A stretch of DNA of 64,000 bases from DATKNA01 sp963755755 (lineage in GTDB: Bacteria > Actinomycetota > Actinomycetes > Actinomycetales > Kineosporiaceae): the NCBI GenBank assembly GCA_963755755.1, contig CAVWLJ010000004.1, positions 186,001-250,000 of the forward strand, given 5' to 3'. Numbering within the stretch: position 1 is the stretch's first letter; the number at the start of each line of letters is the position of its first letter. The position numbers and the translations under genes were made by a program. The notes below the pieces were generated by a model. That model did no database searches. It had not been told where the DNA came from and saw only the letters and a list, made by a program, of their open reading frames with translations. Shown here one piece after another: positions 9,709-17,196 of the stretch.

Positions 9709-10596
9709 TCACGGCCCGGCGAGGATCCGCTCGTGCATGGCCTCCAGCGGCCACGCGGCACCCTCGCTCCACCCGTACCGCCACGGGTGCACGGCCTCGA
9801 CCCACCAGGTCGCACCCGCGGCCTCGTGGTCGGCGTGCAGCAGTCGCCGCGCGTCGTCGTCGCCCGCCGTCTCGCCCGGCACGGCGAGGTCGAACGGGGC
9901 CGGGGCCTCCTCGTTCCGCAACCCGTCGACCAGCGCGCGGACCCCGGCCGTGTCCGCCACCTCCCAGCGGCCGTCGGTCCGCATCGGCACGACACCCTCG
10001 CGGCGGGAGGCCCGGGCGAAGGGCCTGGTGAGAGGTCGCGGGCCGGGCGCGGAGGCCGGCCACGTACCCGCGACCCAGACGGGGATCCGGCCGTGCAGCG
10101 GTGGCGGGTGGCAGAGCGCGGCGAAGTCGGGGCCGTCCAGCCGGTAGTGGGTGCCCCGGTGGCGCACGGGCCGGCCGCTCCACAACGCGTCCAGCACCTC
10201 GAGGTGCTCGTCGAGCATGTCGCCGCGGACGCGCTGGTCGGGCTCTTCGCCGCAGTACTCCCACTCGTAGGGGAACGCTCCGATCCCCACGCCGAGCACC
10301 AGCCGGCCACCGCTGAGCCGGTCCAGGGTCACGGTCTGCCGGGCGACGACGACGGGACGGCGGCGGGGCAGCGGAGTGACGAGCGTGCCGAGCCGCACCC
10401 GCGTCGTGGTGGTCGCCGCGACGGTCAGCGCGATCCACGGGTCGACGACGTCGATCGGCCCCGCCGAGAAGGCGAAGAGGTGGTCCCAGAGGAAGAAACC
10501 GTCCCAGCGCGCGCCCTCGGCGTCCCGTGCCCAGCCCGCCAGGAGCGCGGCGTCCACGCCGACGCCGAAGTTGGGCAGGCTCACCCCGTAGCGCAC
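9709..10596 (-). CDS. LLM-class flavin-dependent oxidoreductase
   Basis: Luciferase-like monooxygenase fold using F420 or FMN. 295 residues. It begins MRYGVSLPNFGVGVD, with LWDHLFAF, TRVRLGTLVTPLPRRRP, VTLDRLSGGRLVLGVGIG and a late RIPVWVAG, the usual order of conserved strands in this family. The C-terminal part is shorter than in many relatives. The substrate is not predictable. GTG 10596 is preceded by TACCGT at 10603-10608 with a 6-base gap, pointing to leaderless expression. It lies 35 bases upstream of purU on the same strand, but purU has its own -10-like box. Divergent from the riboswitch-controlled glyA. Confidence 0.85.
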   Translation of the reverse strand: MRYGVSLPNFGVGVDAALLAGWARDAEGARWDGFFLWDHLFAFSAGPIDVVDPWIALTVAATTTTRVRLGTLVTPLPRRRPVVVARQTVTLDRLSGGRLVLGVGIGAFPYEWEYCGEEPDQRVRGDMLDEHLEVLDALWSGRPVRHRGTHYRLDGPDFAALCHPPPLHGRIPVWVAGTWPASAPGPRPLTRPFARASRREGVVPMRTDGRWEVADTAGVRALVDGLRNEEAPAPFDLAVPGETAGDDDARRLLHADHEAAGATWWVEAVHPWRYGWSEGAAWPLEAMHERILAGP

Positions 10597-10644
10597 CGGG
10601 TCACGGTACGGGTTCTCGCGCGACGGCGGCTGATTGCGTCGCGG

Positions 10645-10650
10645 TAGGCT
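10645..10650 (+). promoter_or_regulatory. Candidate -10 element of the glyA-folD operon
   Basis: TAGGCT fits the TANNNT actinobacterial -10 box and would start transcription at about 10657, exactly at the 5' edge of the ZTP aptamer. No good -35 hexamer is visible. The divergent LLM gene has its own box only 37 bases away on the other strand. Confidence 0.55.
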
Positions 10651-10654
10651 GGGC

Positions 10655-10735
10655 GCCGCCGCGACTGGCGTTCAGGTGGGTCACCACCAGGGAGCGGTGG
10701 AGTCGTCGTCCACGGGTCGTTCGCCTGGGCCCGTT
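10655..10735 (+). promoter_or_regulatory. ZTP (pfl) riboswitch upstream of glyA-folD
   Basis: The conserved pieces of the pfl/ZTP aptamer appear in order: CGCGACTGGCG at 10660-10670, a hairpin GGTGGGTCACCACC followed by AGGGAGC, a variable linker, and the second subdomain TCGTTCGCCTGGGCCC around 10717-10732. This RNA binds ZMP/ZTP, the purine intermediate that builds up when 10-formyl-tetrahydrofolate runs short, and turns on folate one-carbon genes. glyA and folD are classical members of this regulon. The switch mechanism is not clear: a GC-rich hairpin is possible between 10743 and 10777, but there is no T-run, and the Shine-Dalgarno is some 85 bases further on. Confidence 0.92.
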
Positions 10736-10831
10736 GGTCCCGCCCCTGGTCTTCCGCGTACCGGAGGCCCAGAGGGGCCATCACGACAGATGGTCCCGCC
10801 ACTGGACCCGAACGACACCTCAGGAGTCCTC

Positions 10832-12148
10832 ATGCTCGACCAGACCCCCCGCCCCGCGCGCGAGCGCACCGCCTCCCAGGCCGTCACCGTCGCGCCGCTC
10901 GCCGAGGTCGACCCGGAGCTCGCCGCCGTCCTCACCGGTGAGCTCGGCCGCCAGCGCGGCACCCTCGAGATGATCGCCAGCGAGAACTTCGCACCCCGCG
11001 CCGTCCTGGAGGCGCAGGGCAGCGTGCTCACGAACAAGTACGCCGAGGGCTACCCCGGCAAGCGGTACTACGGCGGCTGCGAGTTCGTCGACGTCGCCGA
11101 GGACCTCGCTCGCGACCGGGTCAAGGCGCTCTACGGAGCCGCGTACGCCAATGTCCAGCCGCACTCGGGCGCGCAGGCCAACGCCGCGGCCATGATGGCG
11201 CTGATCAACCCCGGCGACCGCATCCTCGGGCTCGAGCTCGCGCACGGCGGCCACCTCACGCACGGCATGCGGCTCAACTTCTCCGGCAAGCTCTACCAGG
11301 TCTCCGCCTACGGCGTGGACCCGCAGACGATGCGGGTCGACATGGACGCTGTCCGCGCGAAGGCGCTCGAGGACCGGCCCCAGCTGATCATCGCCGGCTG
11401 GTCGGCCTACCCCCGGCAGCTCGACTTCGCCGCGTTCCGCGCGATCGCCGACGAGGTCGGCGCGCTGCTCCTGGTCGACATGGCGCACTTCAGCGGTCTC
11501 GTCGCCGCGGGCCTGCACCCGAACCCGGTGCCGGATGCGCACGTCGTCACCTCGACGACGCACAAGACGCTCGCCGGCCCGCGGGGCGGCATGATCCTCG
11601 CCGGCACCGACGACTACGCGAAGAAGTTCCAGTCGGCGGTCTTCCCCGGGCAGCAGGGCGGACCGCTCATGCACGTCATCGCCGCGAAGGCCGCCGCCTT
11701 CAAGATCGCTGCGACGCCGGAGTTCAAGGAGCGCCAGGAGCGAACCATCCGTGGCGCGCAGATCCTCGCCGAGCGCCTGCTCGCCCCGGACGCCCGCGCC
11801 GCCGGCATCAACGTGCTCACCGGCGGCACCGACGTCCACCTGGTGCTCGTCGACCTGCGGGAGTCGCAGCTGGACGGCAAGCAGGCCGAGGACCGGCTGC
11901 ACGACGCGGGCATCACCGTCAACCGCAACGCCGTGCCGTTCGACCCCCGCCCGCCGATGGTCACCAGCGGCCTGCGGATCGGGACGCCGGCGCTCGCGAC
12001 CCGCGGCTTCGGGGACGCCGAGTTCGCCGAGGTGTCGGACGTCATCGCCGAGGCGCTCAAGCCCGAGGCGGACGTCGAGCAGCTGCGGGCGCGCGTGAAC
12101 CGCCTCGCCGACGACTTCCCGCTCTACGACGGCCTGGAGTCCTGGTGA
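10832..12148 (+). CDS. glyA: Serine hydroxymethyltransferase
   Basis: PLP enzyme interconverting serine plus tetrahydrofolate with glycine plus 5,10-methylene-tetrahydrofolate. 438 residues from ATG 10832, chosen for its CAGGAG ribosome site at 10821-10826; the open frame upstream runs through the riboswitch and is not translated. Motifs: ASENFAPRAVLEAQGS, NKYAEGYPGKRYYGG, NVQPHSGAQAN, VDMAHFSGLVA, and VVTSTTHKTLAGPRGG with the PLP-binding Lys. Its last codons overlap the folD start by 4 bases (GTGA), so the two are translationally coupled and share the ZTP riboswitch. Confidence 0.96.
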   Translation: MLDQTPRPARERTASQAVTVAPLAEVDPELAAVLTGELGRQRGTLEMIASENFAPRAVLEAQGSVLTNKYAEGYPGKRYYGGCEFVDVAEDLARDRVKALYGAAYANVQPHSGAQANAAAMMALINPGDRILGLELAHGGHLTHGMRLNFSGKLYQVSAYGVDPQTMRVDMDAVRAKALEDRPQLIIAGWSAYPRQLDFAAFRAIADEVGALLLVDMAHFSGLVAAGLHPNPVPDAHVVTSTTHKTLAGPRGGMILAGTDDYAKKFQSAVFPGQQGGPLMHVIAAKAAAFKIAATPEFKERQERTIRGAQILAERLLAPDARAAGINVLTGGTDVHLVLVDLRESQLDGKQAEDRLHDAGITVNRNAVPFDPRPPMVTSGLRIGTPALATRGFGDAEFAEVSDVIAEALKPEADVEQLRARVNRLADDFPLYDGLESW

Positions 12149-13026
12149 CGGCGCAGGTCCTCGACGGCAGGGCGACGGCGGCCCGGATCCGCGCCGAGCT
12201 CCGGGAGCGGATCACCGCCCTCGCCGAGCGGCGGATCGTCCCCGGCCTCGGCACCGTCCTCGTCGGGGACGACCCGGGCAGCCGCGCCTACGTGGCCGGC
12301 AAGCACCGCGACTGCGCCGAGGTCGGCATCGCCTCGATCGAGGTCGAGCTGCCGGCGACGGCGACGCAGGCCGAGGTGGAGGAGCAGGTGCGCCGGCTCA
12401 ACGCCGACCCCGCCTGCACCGGCTATCTCGTGCAGCTCCCGCTGCCGCCGCACCTGGACGACGAGCGCGTGCTCGAGCTCATCGAGCCGACGAAGGACGC
12501 CGACGGGCTGCACCCGACCAACCTCGGCCGGCTCGTCCACACCGTGCACGGACCGCTCACGTCGGCCGTGCCGTGCACGCCCCGGGGCATCGTCGAACTG
12601 CTCCTGCGGCACGACATCGACCTGCGCGGCGCCGAGGTCTGCGTGGTGGGCCGCGGTGTCACCGTCGGGCGTCCGCTCGGGCTGCTGCTCACGCGCCGCT
12701 CGGTCAACGCCACCGTGACGCTCTGCCACACGGGCACGAAGGATCTCGCCGTGCACACCCGCCGCGCGGACGTCGTCGTCGTCGCCACCGGCGTCCCGGG
12801 GATGCTGACCGCGCCCATGGTCGCGCCGGGCGCCGTGGTCGTCGACGTCGGGATCACCAGGGTGGTCGACGAGGCGACGGGGCGGACCAGGCTCGTCGGG
12901 GACGTCGACCAGGAGGTGCGCGACGTGGCGGGCTGGATCGCGCCGATGCCCGGCGGCGTGGGCCCGATGACGAGGGCGATGCTCCTCACCAACGTCGTCG
13001 AAGCCGCGGAGCGGGCACTCGACTGA
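12145..13026 (+). CDS. folD: Bifunctional methylene-THF dehydrogenase / methenyl-THF cyclohydrolase
   Basis: Oxidises 5,10-methylene-THF with NADP+ to methenyl-THF and hydrolyses it to 10-formyl-THF, directly continuing the GlyA reaction. 293 residues. Landmarks: VGDDPGSRAYVAGKHRDCAE, where family members have the Tyr and Lys of the active site; GYLVQLPLPPHLD; KDADGLHPTNLGRL; PCTPRGI; VVGRGVTVGRPLGLLL for NADP binding; and the ending PMPGGVGPMTRAMLL. GTG 12145 overlaps the glyA stop. The gene is collinear and in a single frame. Confidence 0.96.
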   Translation: MTAQVLDGRATAARIRAELRERITALAERRIVPGLGTVLVGDDPGSRAYVAGKHRDCAEVGIASIEVELPATATQAEVEEQVRRLNADPACTGYLVQLPLPPHLDDERVLELIEPTKDADGLHPTNLGRLVHTVHGPLTSAVPCTPRGIVELLLRHDIDLRGAEVCVVGRGVTVGRPLGLLLTRRSVNATVTLCHTGTKDLAVHTRRADVVVVATGVPGMLTAPMVAPGAVVVDVGITRVVDEATGRTRLVGDVDQEVRDVAGWIAPMPGGVGPMTRAMLLTNVVEAAERALD

Positions 13027-13048
13027 TTTGCCTGTGTCCGATACGTGC

Positions 13049-13254
13049 TAGCGTTGCCGCGGTTGCAGTCGCCGTACCCTCCGTGCGACGTCCCGGCCCG
13101 TTCAGCCGAGGTACGTCGTCCGGGGCTCGAGGACCGTCTCCCGGCCCCGCGCATGTGGGCCCGGGCAGGATCCCGAGTTTGGGTTCTGTCCGCGACCCGG
13201 TGCTCCTTTCAGGTTGGAGCACCGTGGTGGTCCACCGTATGAGGAGAGAAAGTC
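13049..13254 (+). promoter_or_regulatory. Candidate promoter and long leader of the cold-shock gene
   Basis: TAGCGT at 13049-13054 could be a -10 box, with TTTGCC at 13027-13032 as a weak -35. It would give a leader of about 195 bases before ATG 13255, much longer than for neighbouring genes. Long structured leaders are known for cspA-type mRNAs and act as cold sensors. A good ribosome site, GAGGAG, precedes the start. Confidence 0.45.
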
Positions 13255-13458
13255 ATGGCACAGGGCACCGTGAAGTGGTTCAACGGCGAGAAGGGCTTCG
13301 GCTTCATCACGCCTGACGAGGGCAACGCAGACGTCTTCGTCCACTTCTCCGCCATCCAGGCCGACGGGTACCGCTCGCTGGACGAGAACCAGCGCGTGGA
13401 GTTCGACGTCACGCAGGGCCAGAAGGGCCCGCAGGCCGCGAACGTCCGACCGATCTGA
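13255..13458 (+). CDS. cspA: Cold-shock protein, CspA family
   Basis: 67-residue single-stranded nucleic-acid-binding protein of the OB fold, acting as an RNA chaperone. The RNP1-type motif KGFGFITPD and the RNP2-type motif VFVHFSAI are both intact, after the family start GTVKWFNGEKG. It ends QKGPQAANVRPI, like actinobacterial CspA/CspB. It is a single-gene unit with a long leader and a strong terminator downstream. Confidence 0.97.
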   Translation: MAQGTVKWFNGEKGFGFITPDEGNADVFVHFSAIQADGYRSLDENQRVEFDVTQGQKGPQAANVRPI

Positions 13459-13529
13459 GCGCAGGGGCCCTGGGGTCCCTCCTCTGAGAGGCGGCAAACG
13501 TCCGTCCCATCTGAAATACCCCGCACCAC

Positions 13530-13566
13530 ACGAAGGGCCGCACGCCGACCGCGTGCGGCCCTTCGT
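13530..13566 (+). terminator. Strong terminator after the cold-shock gene
   Basis: A perfect 16-pair stem (13530-13545 with 13551-13566) closes a 5-base loop. It lies between converging genes and can serve both strands: it ends the cold-shock mRNA and lies 18 bases past the M20 gene on the other strand. Confidence 0.9.
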
Positions 13567-13584
13567 CGTGCCGGGCGCCCGACC

Positions 13585-14799
13585 TCAGGCCTGGGCCAGC
13601 CTCCGGAGCGCCAGGGTCGCGTGGAGCGCTGCGCCCAGCGGGAGCACCGCGTCGGAGAACACCGCCTCCGGCGAGTGCGTGCCGGCCGCGGTCAGCGGGT
13701 CGCGGCCCTCGGCGAGCGCGCCGAGGAAGAGCATCGCGCCCGGGACCTCGGCGAGTACCCGGGAGAAGTCCTCGCTCCCGGTGAGGGGGTTGGGCATCCG
13801 GATCGCCGACCCGGCGCCGAAGAGGTCCTCGGCGACGCCGAGCGCGAACGCCGCCTCGGCCTGGTCGTTGACCGTCACCGGGTACTCCGCCTCGTAGCGC
13901 ACCTCGACCTCGACGCCGTGCGCCGCGGCCACGCCCTCGCACACCCGGCGGACGGTCTCGGCGACGGTGGTGCGGACGGCGCGGTCGAAGGTCCGGACCG
14001 TCGCGTCGAAGGTCACGGCCTCGGGGATGATGTTCCGCTTGGTGCCGCCGTGGATGCTGCCGACCGTGAGCACCTGGGGTGCGAACGGGTCGACGGTCCG
14101 GGTCATCGCCACGTGGAGCGCGGTCACCATCTCGCAGGCGGCGACGATCGGATCCCGGGCGACGTGCGGGGTCGAGCCGTGCCCGCCGCGGCCCCGGACG
14201 GTCACGAAGACGCCGTCGGACGCCGCCATGAGCGGCCCTGGCCGTGAGGCGATCACGCCGCGCGGGGCGAGGTTGCTCATGACGTGCAGCGCGTAGGCGG
14301 CGACGGGCCGGACGCCGGCCGCGTCGAGCACGCCCTCCTCGATCATGTGCCGTGCCCCGTCGTAGCCCTCCTCGCCCGGCTGGAACATGAAGACGACGTC
14401 GCCGGCCAGCTCCTCCCGTCGGGCGGCGAGCAGCCGCACCGCGCCGGCCAGCATCGTGGTGTGCAGGTCGTGACCGCACGCGTGCATCACACCGGGGACC
14501 GTGGACCGGAACGGGACGCCGGCCGGCTCCTCGACGGGCAGCGCGTCCATGTCGCCCCGCAGGAGCACGACACGCCGTCGACCGCCGCGCGCCCCGCCGC
14601 GCAACACGGCGGTGACCGAGGTCGTCGACGTCCCGGTGGCGATCTCGACGGGCAGGCCGTCGAGCGCGGCGAGCACCTTCTCCTGCGTCCGCGGCAGCTG
14701 GAGCCCGATCTCGGGCTCGGCGTGCAGGCGATGCCGCAGGTCGGTGAGCTCGTCGGCGAGCGCCCGAGCGTCGTCGGCCACGGCCGGTGCGATGGTCAT
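13585..14799 (-). CDS. M20-family amidohydrolase (N-acyl amino acid type)
   Basis: Metal-dependent hydrolase of the M20D type, which removes acyl groups from amino acids or related amides in the cytoplasm. 404 residues from ATG 14799; the longer open frame beyond it covers the next gene and is not used. Metal-binding and catalytic motifs: RGDMDALPVEEPAG, MHACGHDLHTTMLAGA with the Cys/His ligands, FQPGEEGYDGA with the catalytic Glu, and a late NPLTGSEDFS. The central dimerisation domain includes GRGGHGSTPH. AGAAAGGG before the ATG could be the ribosome site. The substrate is unknown. A second M20 gene is at 52.7 kb. Confidence 0.88.
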   Translation of the reverse strand: MTIAPAVADDARALADELTDLRHRLHAEPEIGLQLPRTQEKVLAALDGLPVEIATGTSTTSVTAVLRGGARGGRRRVVLLRGDMDALPVEEPAGVPFRSTVPGVMHACGHDLHTTMLAGAVRLLAARREELAGDVVFMFQPGEEGYDGARHMIEEGVLDAAGVRPVAAYALHVMSNLAPRGVIASRPGPLMAASDGVFVTVRGRGGHGSTPHVARDPIVAACEMVTALHVAMTRTVDPFAPQVLTVGSIHGGTKRNIIPEAVTFDATVRTFDRAVRTTVAETVRRVCEGVAAAHGVEVEVRYEAEYPVTVNDQAEAAFALGVAEDLFGAGSAIRMPNPLTGSEDFSRVLAEVPGAMLFLGALAEGRDPLTAAGTHSPEAVFSDAVLPLGAALHATLALRRLAQA

Positions 14800-14837
14800 G
14801 GCCCTTTCTACCCTCGCCCCCGGCCGTGCGCCCGGCG

Positions 14838-15695
14838 TCAGCCGGTCGAGGCGTCCCGGCTCGGGAGCGCCCGGTAGACGTCGGAGAGCGCGTCGAGCGT
14901 GTCCTCCCCGCCGAGCACCGGCGGCGGGTCGGGCAGCTGGCGCAGCAGCAGGTCCACGGGCGCGTCCAGGGTCGGCGGCCGCGGCGGCAGGGGCACGGGT
15001 GGGAGCCAGAACCGGTCCAGCGCCGAGGCGACGTCGAGCGCCGGCAGGTCCGCGAGCACCCGGGCTGCGCCGACGCGTTCCGCGGCGTCCGGCCCGTCCG
15101 CCTCGGCGTCGGCACCGAGATCGGCGAGCAGCTCGGCGCGGGAGCGCCCGCGCCAGAGCAGCAGCTCGAACGGGTCGTCGTCGAAGCGCTCGGCCAGCAG
15201 GTAGAACGTGGCGGCGATGTGCTTGCACGGCACCGCGATGTCCGGGCAGGTGCAGCGCATCGCCAGCTCGCGCGACTCCCGCGGGAACAGCGGCGCGCCT
15301 GCCTCCGCGAAGAGCTGCTCGAGCTCGCCCGGCAGCTCGCCGGCGAGCAGCCGCGCCCGGTAGAGCGCCTGTTCGCCGAGCTCGCGCTCGACCGCCTGCC
15401 ACGCGCTCTCCGGCAGGGGCGCGAAGCCGACCCGGACGGCGTAGGGCTCCGGGCGCGATCCCTGCACCGTCGAGGTGACCGCCCCGGGCCGGACGTCGAG
15501 CTCGAGGACCTGTCCCTTGCGCGCGTAGGTGCGGCCCCGGCTGAGCCGGCCCCCGAGGGACAGGCTCTCGAGGACGGCGATGAACCGCTTGGACCACCAG
15601 GTCGAGCCGATGGCACCGCGCTCGGACCGCGCCACGAGGCCGCCCTCGACCCGGATCGGTCGGGCGGCGCGGTCGGCCCAGTCCTGCCAGCTCAT
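14838..15695 (-). CDS. SWIM zinc-finger protein
   Basis: 285 residues. The zinc finger CTCPDIAVPCKH fits the SWIM pattern CxCx(n)CxH, at about residue 145. Upstream is the region typical of the bacterial family (GGRLSRGRTYARKGQVLEL). In many actinomycetes this gene sits beside an SNF2 helicase gene, and one is indeed found at 20507-23573, but here three ABC-transporter genes lie between them. ATG 15695 overlaps the stop of the ABC ATPase gene by 4 bases, so the SWIM protein is made from the exporter mRNA. Function is not established; DNA or protein binding together with the helicase is inferred. Confidence 0.85.
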   Translation of the reverse strand: MSWQDWADRAARPIRVEGGLVARSERGAIGSTWWSKRFIAVLESLSLGGRLSRGRTYARKGQVLELDVRPGAVTSTVQGSRPEPYAVRVGFAPLPESAWQAVERELGEQALYRARLLAGELPGELEQLFAEAGAPLFPRESRELAMRCTCPDIAVPCKHIAATFYLLAERFDDDPFELLLWRGRSRAELLADLGADAEADGPDAAERVGAARVLADLPALDVASALDRFWLPPVPLPPRPPTLDAPVDLLLRQLPDPPPVLGGEDTLDALSDVYRALPSRDASTG

Positions 15696-16366
15696 GGGCC
15701 TCCAGTATCGGTCCGGCCCGCCCGCAGCCGGAGCCGGAGGTCGCAGCGGGCGGCGACCTCGTCGTCGTGGGTGGCGACGATCAGCGTCCGGCCCGACCGT
15801 GGCACCTCGAGCAGCAGGTCGAGGACGAGCGCGGCCCGCTCCTCGTCGAGCTCCGCCGTGGGTTCGTCGGCCAGGACCACCTCGGGGTCGCCGGCGAGCG
15901 CCCGCGCCACCGCGACCCGCTGCTGCTCCCCGCCGGAGAGCTCCTCCACGAGGTGCTCCGCGCGTTCCGCCAGGCCGACCGCGGCCAGGGCCCGCGCCGT
16001 CGCGGTGGCTGTCGCCTCCGGCGGCGTCCCGCGGGCCTGCAGCGCGAGCTCGACGTTCTCGGCGCCGGTGAGCAGCGTCAGCAGGCCGTAGCCCTGGAAC
16101 ACGACCCCGGTCCGCCGCCGCACGGCCAGGGCGGACGCCGCGGGCAGCTCGGCGAGGTCGGCGCCGTCGCGGAGCACCGCCCCCGACGTCGGCGGGAGCA
16201 GGCCGGCGAGCAGACCGAGCAGCGTGGACTTGCCGGAGCCGGACGGGCCGGTCAGCGCCAGGCTCTCGCCCGGGCTGACGGCCACGCTCACCGCGTCCAG
16301 CACCCGCCGATCCGTCCCGGGCAGCACGAGGCCGACGTCGACGGCCTCGACAGCGGGTGCGGTCAC
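15692..16366 (-). CDS. ABC transporter ATP-binding protein (LolD/MacB type)
   Basis: 224 residues, a single ATPase domain. Walker A GPSGSGKSTLLGLLAG near residue 40, Q-loop VVFQGYGLL, signature LSGGEQQRVAVARAL, Walker B VVLADEPTAELD, and the switch His in IVATHDDEVAARC. It sits in a block with a second ATPase and an FtsX-like permease, each overlapping the next by 4 bases. It probably powers export or membrane-protein remodelling rather than import, because no binding protein is present. Confidence 0.9.
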   Translation of the reverse strand: MTAPAVEAVDVGLVLPGTDRRVLDAVSVAVSPGESLALTGPSGSGKSTLLGLLAGLLPPTSGAVLRDGADLAELPAASALAVRRRTGVVFQGYGLLTLLTGAENVELALQARGTPPEATATATARALAAVGLAERAEHLVEELSGGEQQRVAVARALAGDPEVVLADEPTAELDEERAALVLDLLLEVPRSGRTLIVATHDDEVAARCDLRLRLRAGRTDTGGP

Positions 16367-17196
16367 GACCGGTCCTCCGGGACGAGTTCGATGCCGCGCG
16401 GGGTCCGCTCGACGCGGACGAGGGTGCCGGGCGGGAACGCGGCGGCGGCCTCGGCTGGTAGCTGCACGGAGCCGTCCTGACCGACCACGGCGTAGGTGCG
16501 GCCGGCCTGCCGTTGTGCGCCGACCCGGCCGCCGCGGATCGCGACGCTGCGGTCCAGCCGGTCCGCCAGCTGCTCGTCGTGCGTGACGACGACCACCGTC
16601 GTCCCCTCCCGCTGCCGCACGTCGTGGAGCAGGGCCGTGACCGCGGCGGCGCTCCCGGCGTCCAGCTGGCTCGTCGGCTCGTCGGCGAGGAGCACCCGGG
16701 GAGCCTGCGCGACGGCCACGGCGAGCGCGAGGCGCTGCTGCTCGCCGCCCGACAGGGCGGTGGCGCGATCACGCTGCCGCCCCTCCAACCCGACGGCCGC
16801 GAGGAGCTCCGCCCGCCGCCGGCGTCCCGCGGCGCCGCGCCCCGCGCGGCCCCGCTGCACGAAGGAGAGGTTCTCCGTCACCGTGGCGTAGGGAAGCAGG
16901 TTGCGTGGCGGCCCCTGCAGCAGGATGCCGACGTCCCGCCGCCGGACGGCGAGCAGGGCGCGCTCGCTGAGCCCGCCGAGATCCCGCCCCGCGACGACCA
17001 CGCGGCCGGCGGAGGGCCGCAGCAGGCCCGCCAGGAGCGCGAGCAGGGTCGACTTGCCCGCCCCCGAGGGCCCGAGCAGGGCGAGCATCTCGCCGGCGTC
17101 GACGGTGAGGTCGACACCGCGCAGCGCGACCACCTCGACGCCCTGCCGGCGGTAGATGTGGACGACGCCCTCGGCGACGACGGCCTGGTCGGTCAC
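16363..17196 (-). CDS. ABC transporter ATP-binding protein with AbrB-like tail
   Basis: 277 residues from GTG 17196. The ATPase domain has Walker A GPSGAGKSTLLALLAG, signature LSGGEQQRLALAVAVA, Walker B VLLADEPTSQLD and the His of VVTHDEQLADR. It ends near residue 225. The extra 50 residues (QDGSVQLPAEAAAAFPPGTL, then VRVERTPRGIELVPED) look like a SpoVT/AbrB swapped-hairpin unit, with its GxVxLP start and central PPGT turn. Such a tail is unusual on this class of ATPase and could mediate dimerisation. GTG overlaps the permease stop, and the stop overlaps the next ATPase start. Confidence 0.85.
   Translation of the reverse strand: MTDQAVVAEGVVHIYRRQGVEVVALRGVDLTVDAGEMLALLGPSGAGKSTLLALLAGLLRPSAGRVVVAGRDLGGLSERALLAVRRRDVGILLQGPPRNLLPYATVTENLSFVQRGRAGRGAAGRRRRAELLAAVGLEGRQRDRATALSGGEQQRLALAVAVAQAPRVLLADEPTSQLDAGSAAAVTALLHDVRQREGTTVVVVTHDEQLADRLDRSVAIRGGRVGAQRQAGRTYAVVGQDGSVQLPAEAAAAFPPGTLVRVERTPRGIELVPEDRS

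Noticed and set aside
10634..10831. N-terminal extension of glyA through the upstream region
   Set aside because: It would translate the ZTP riboswitch; ATG 10832 has a proper ribosome site and gives the normal enzyme length.
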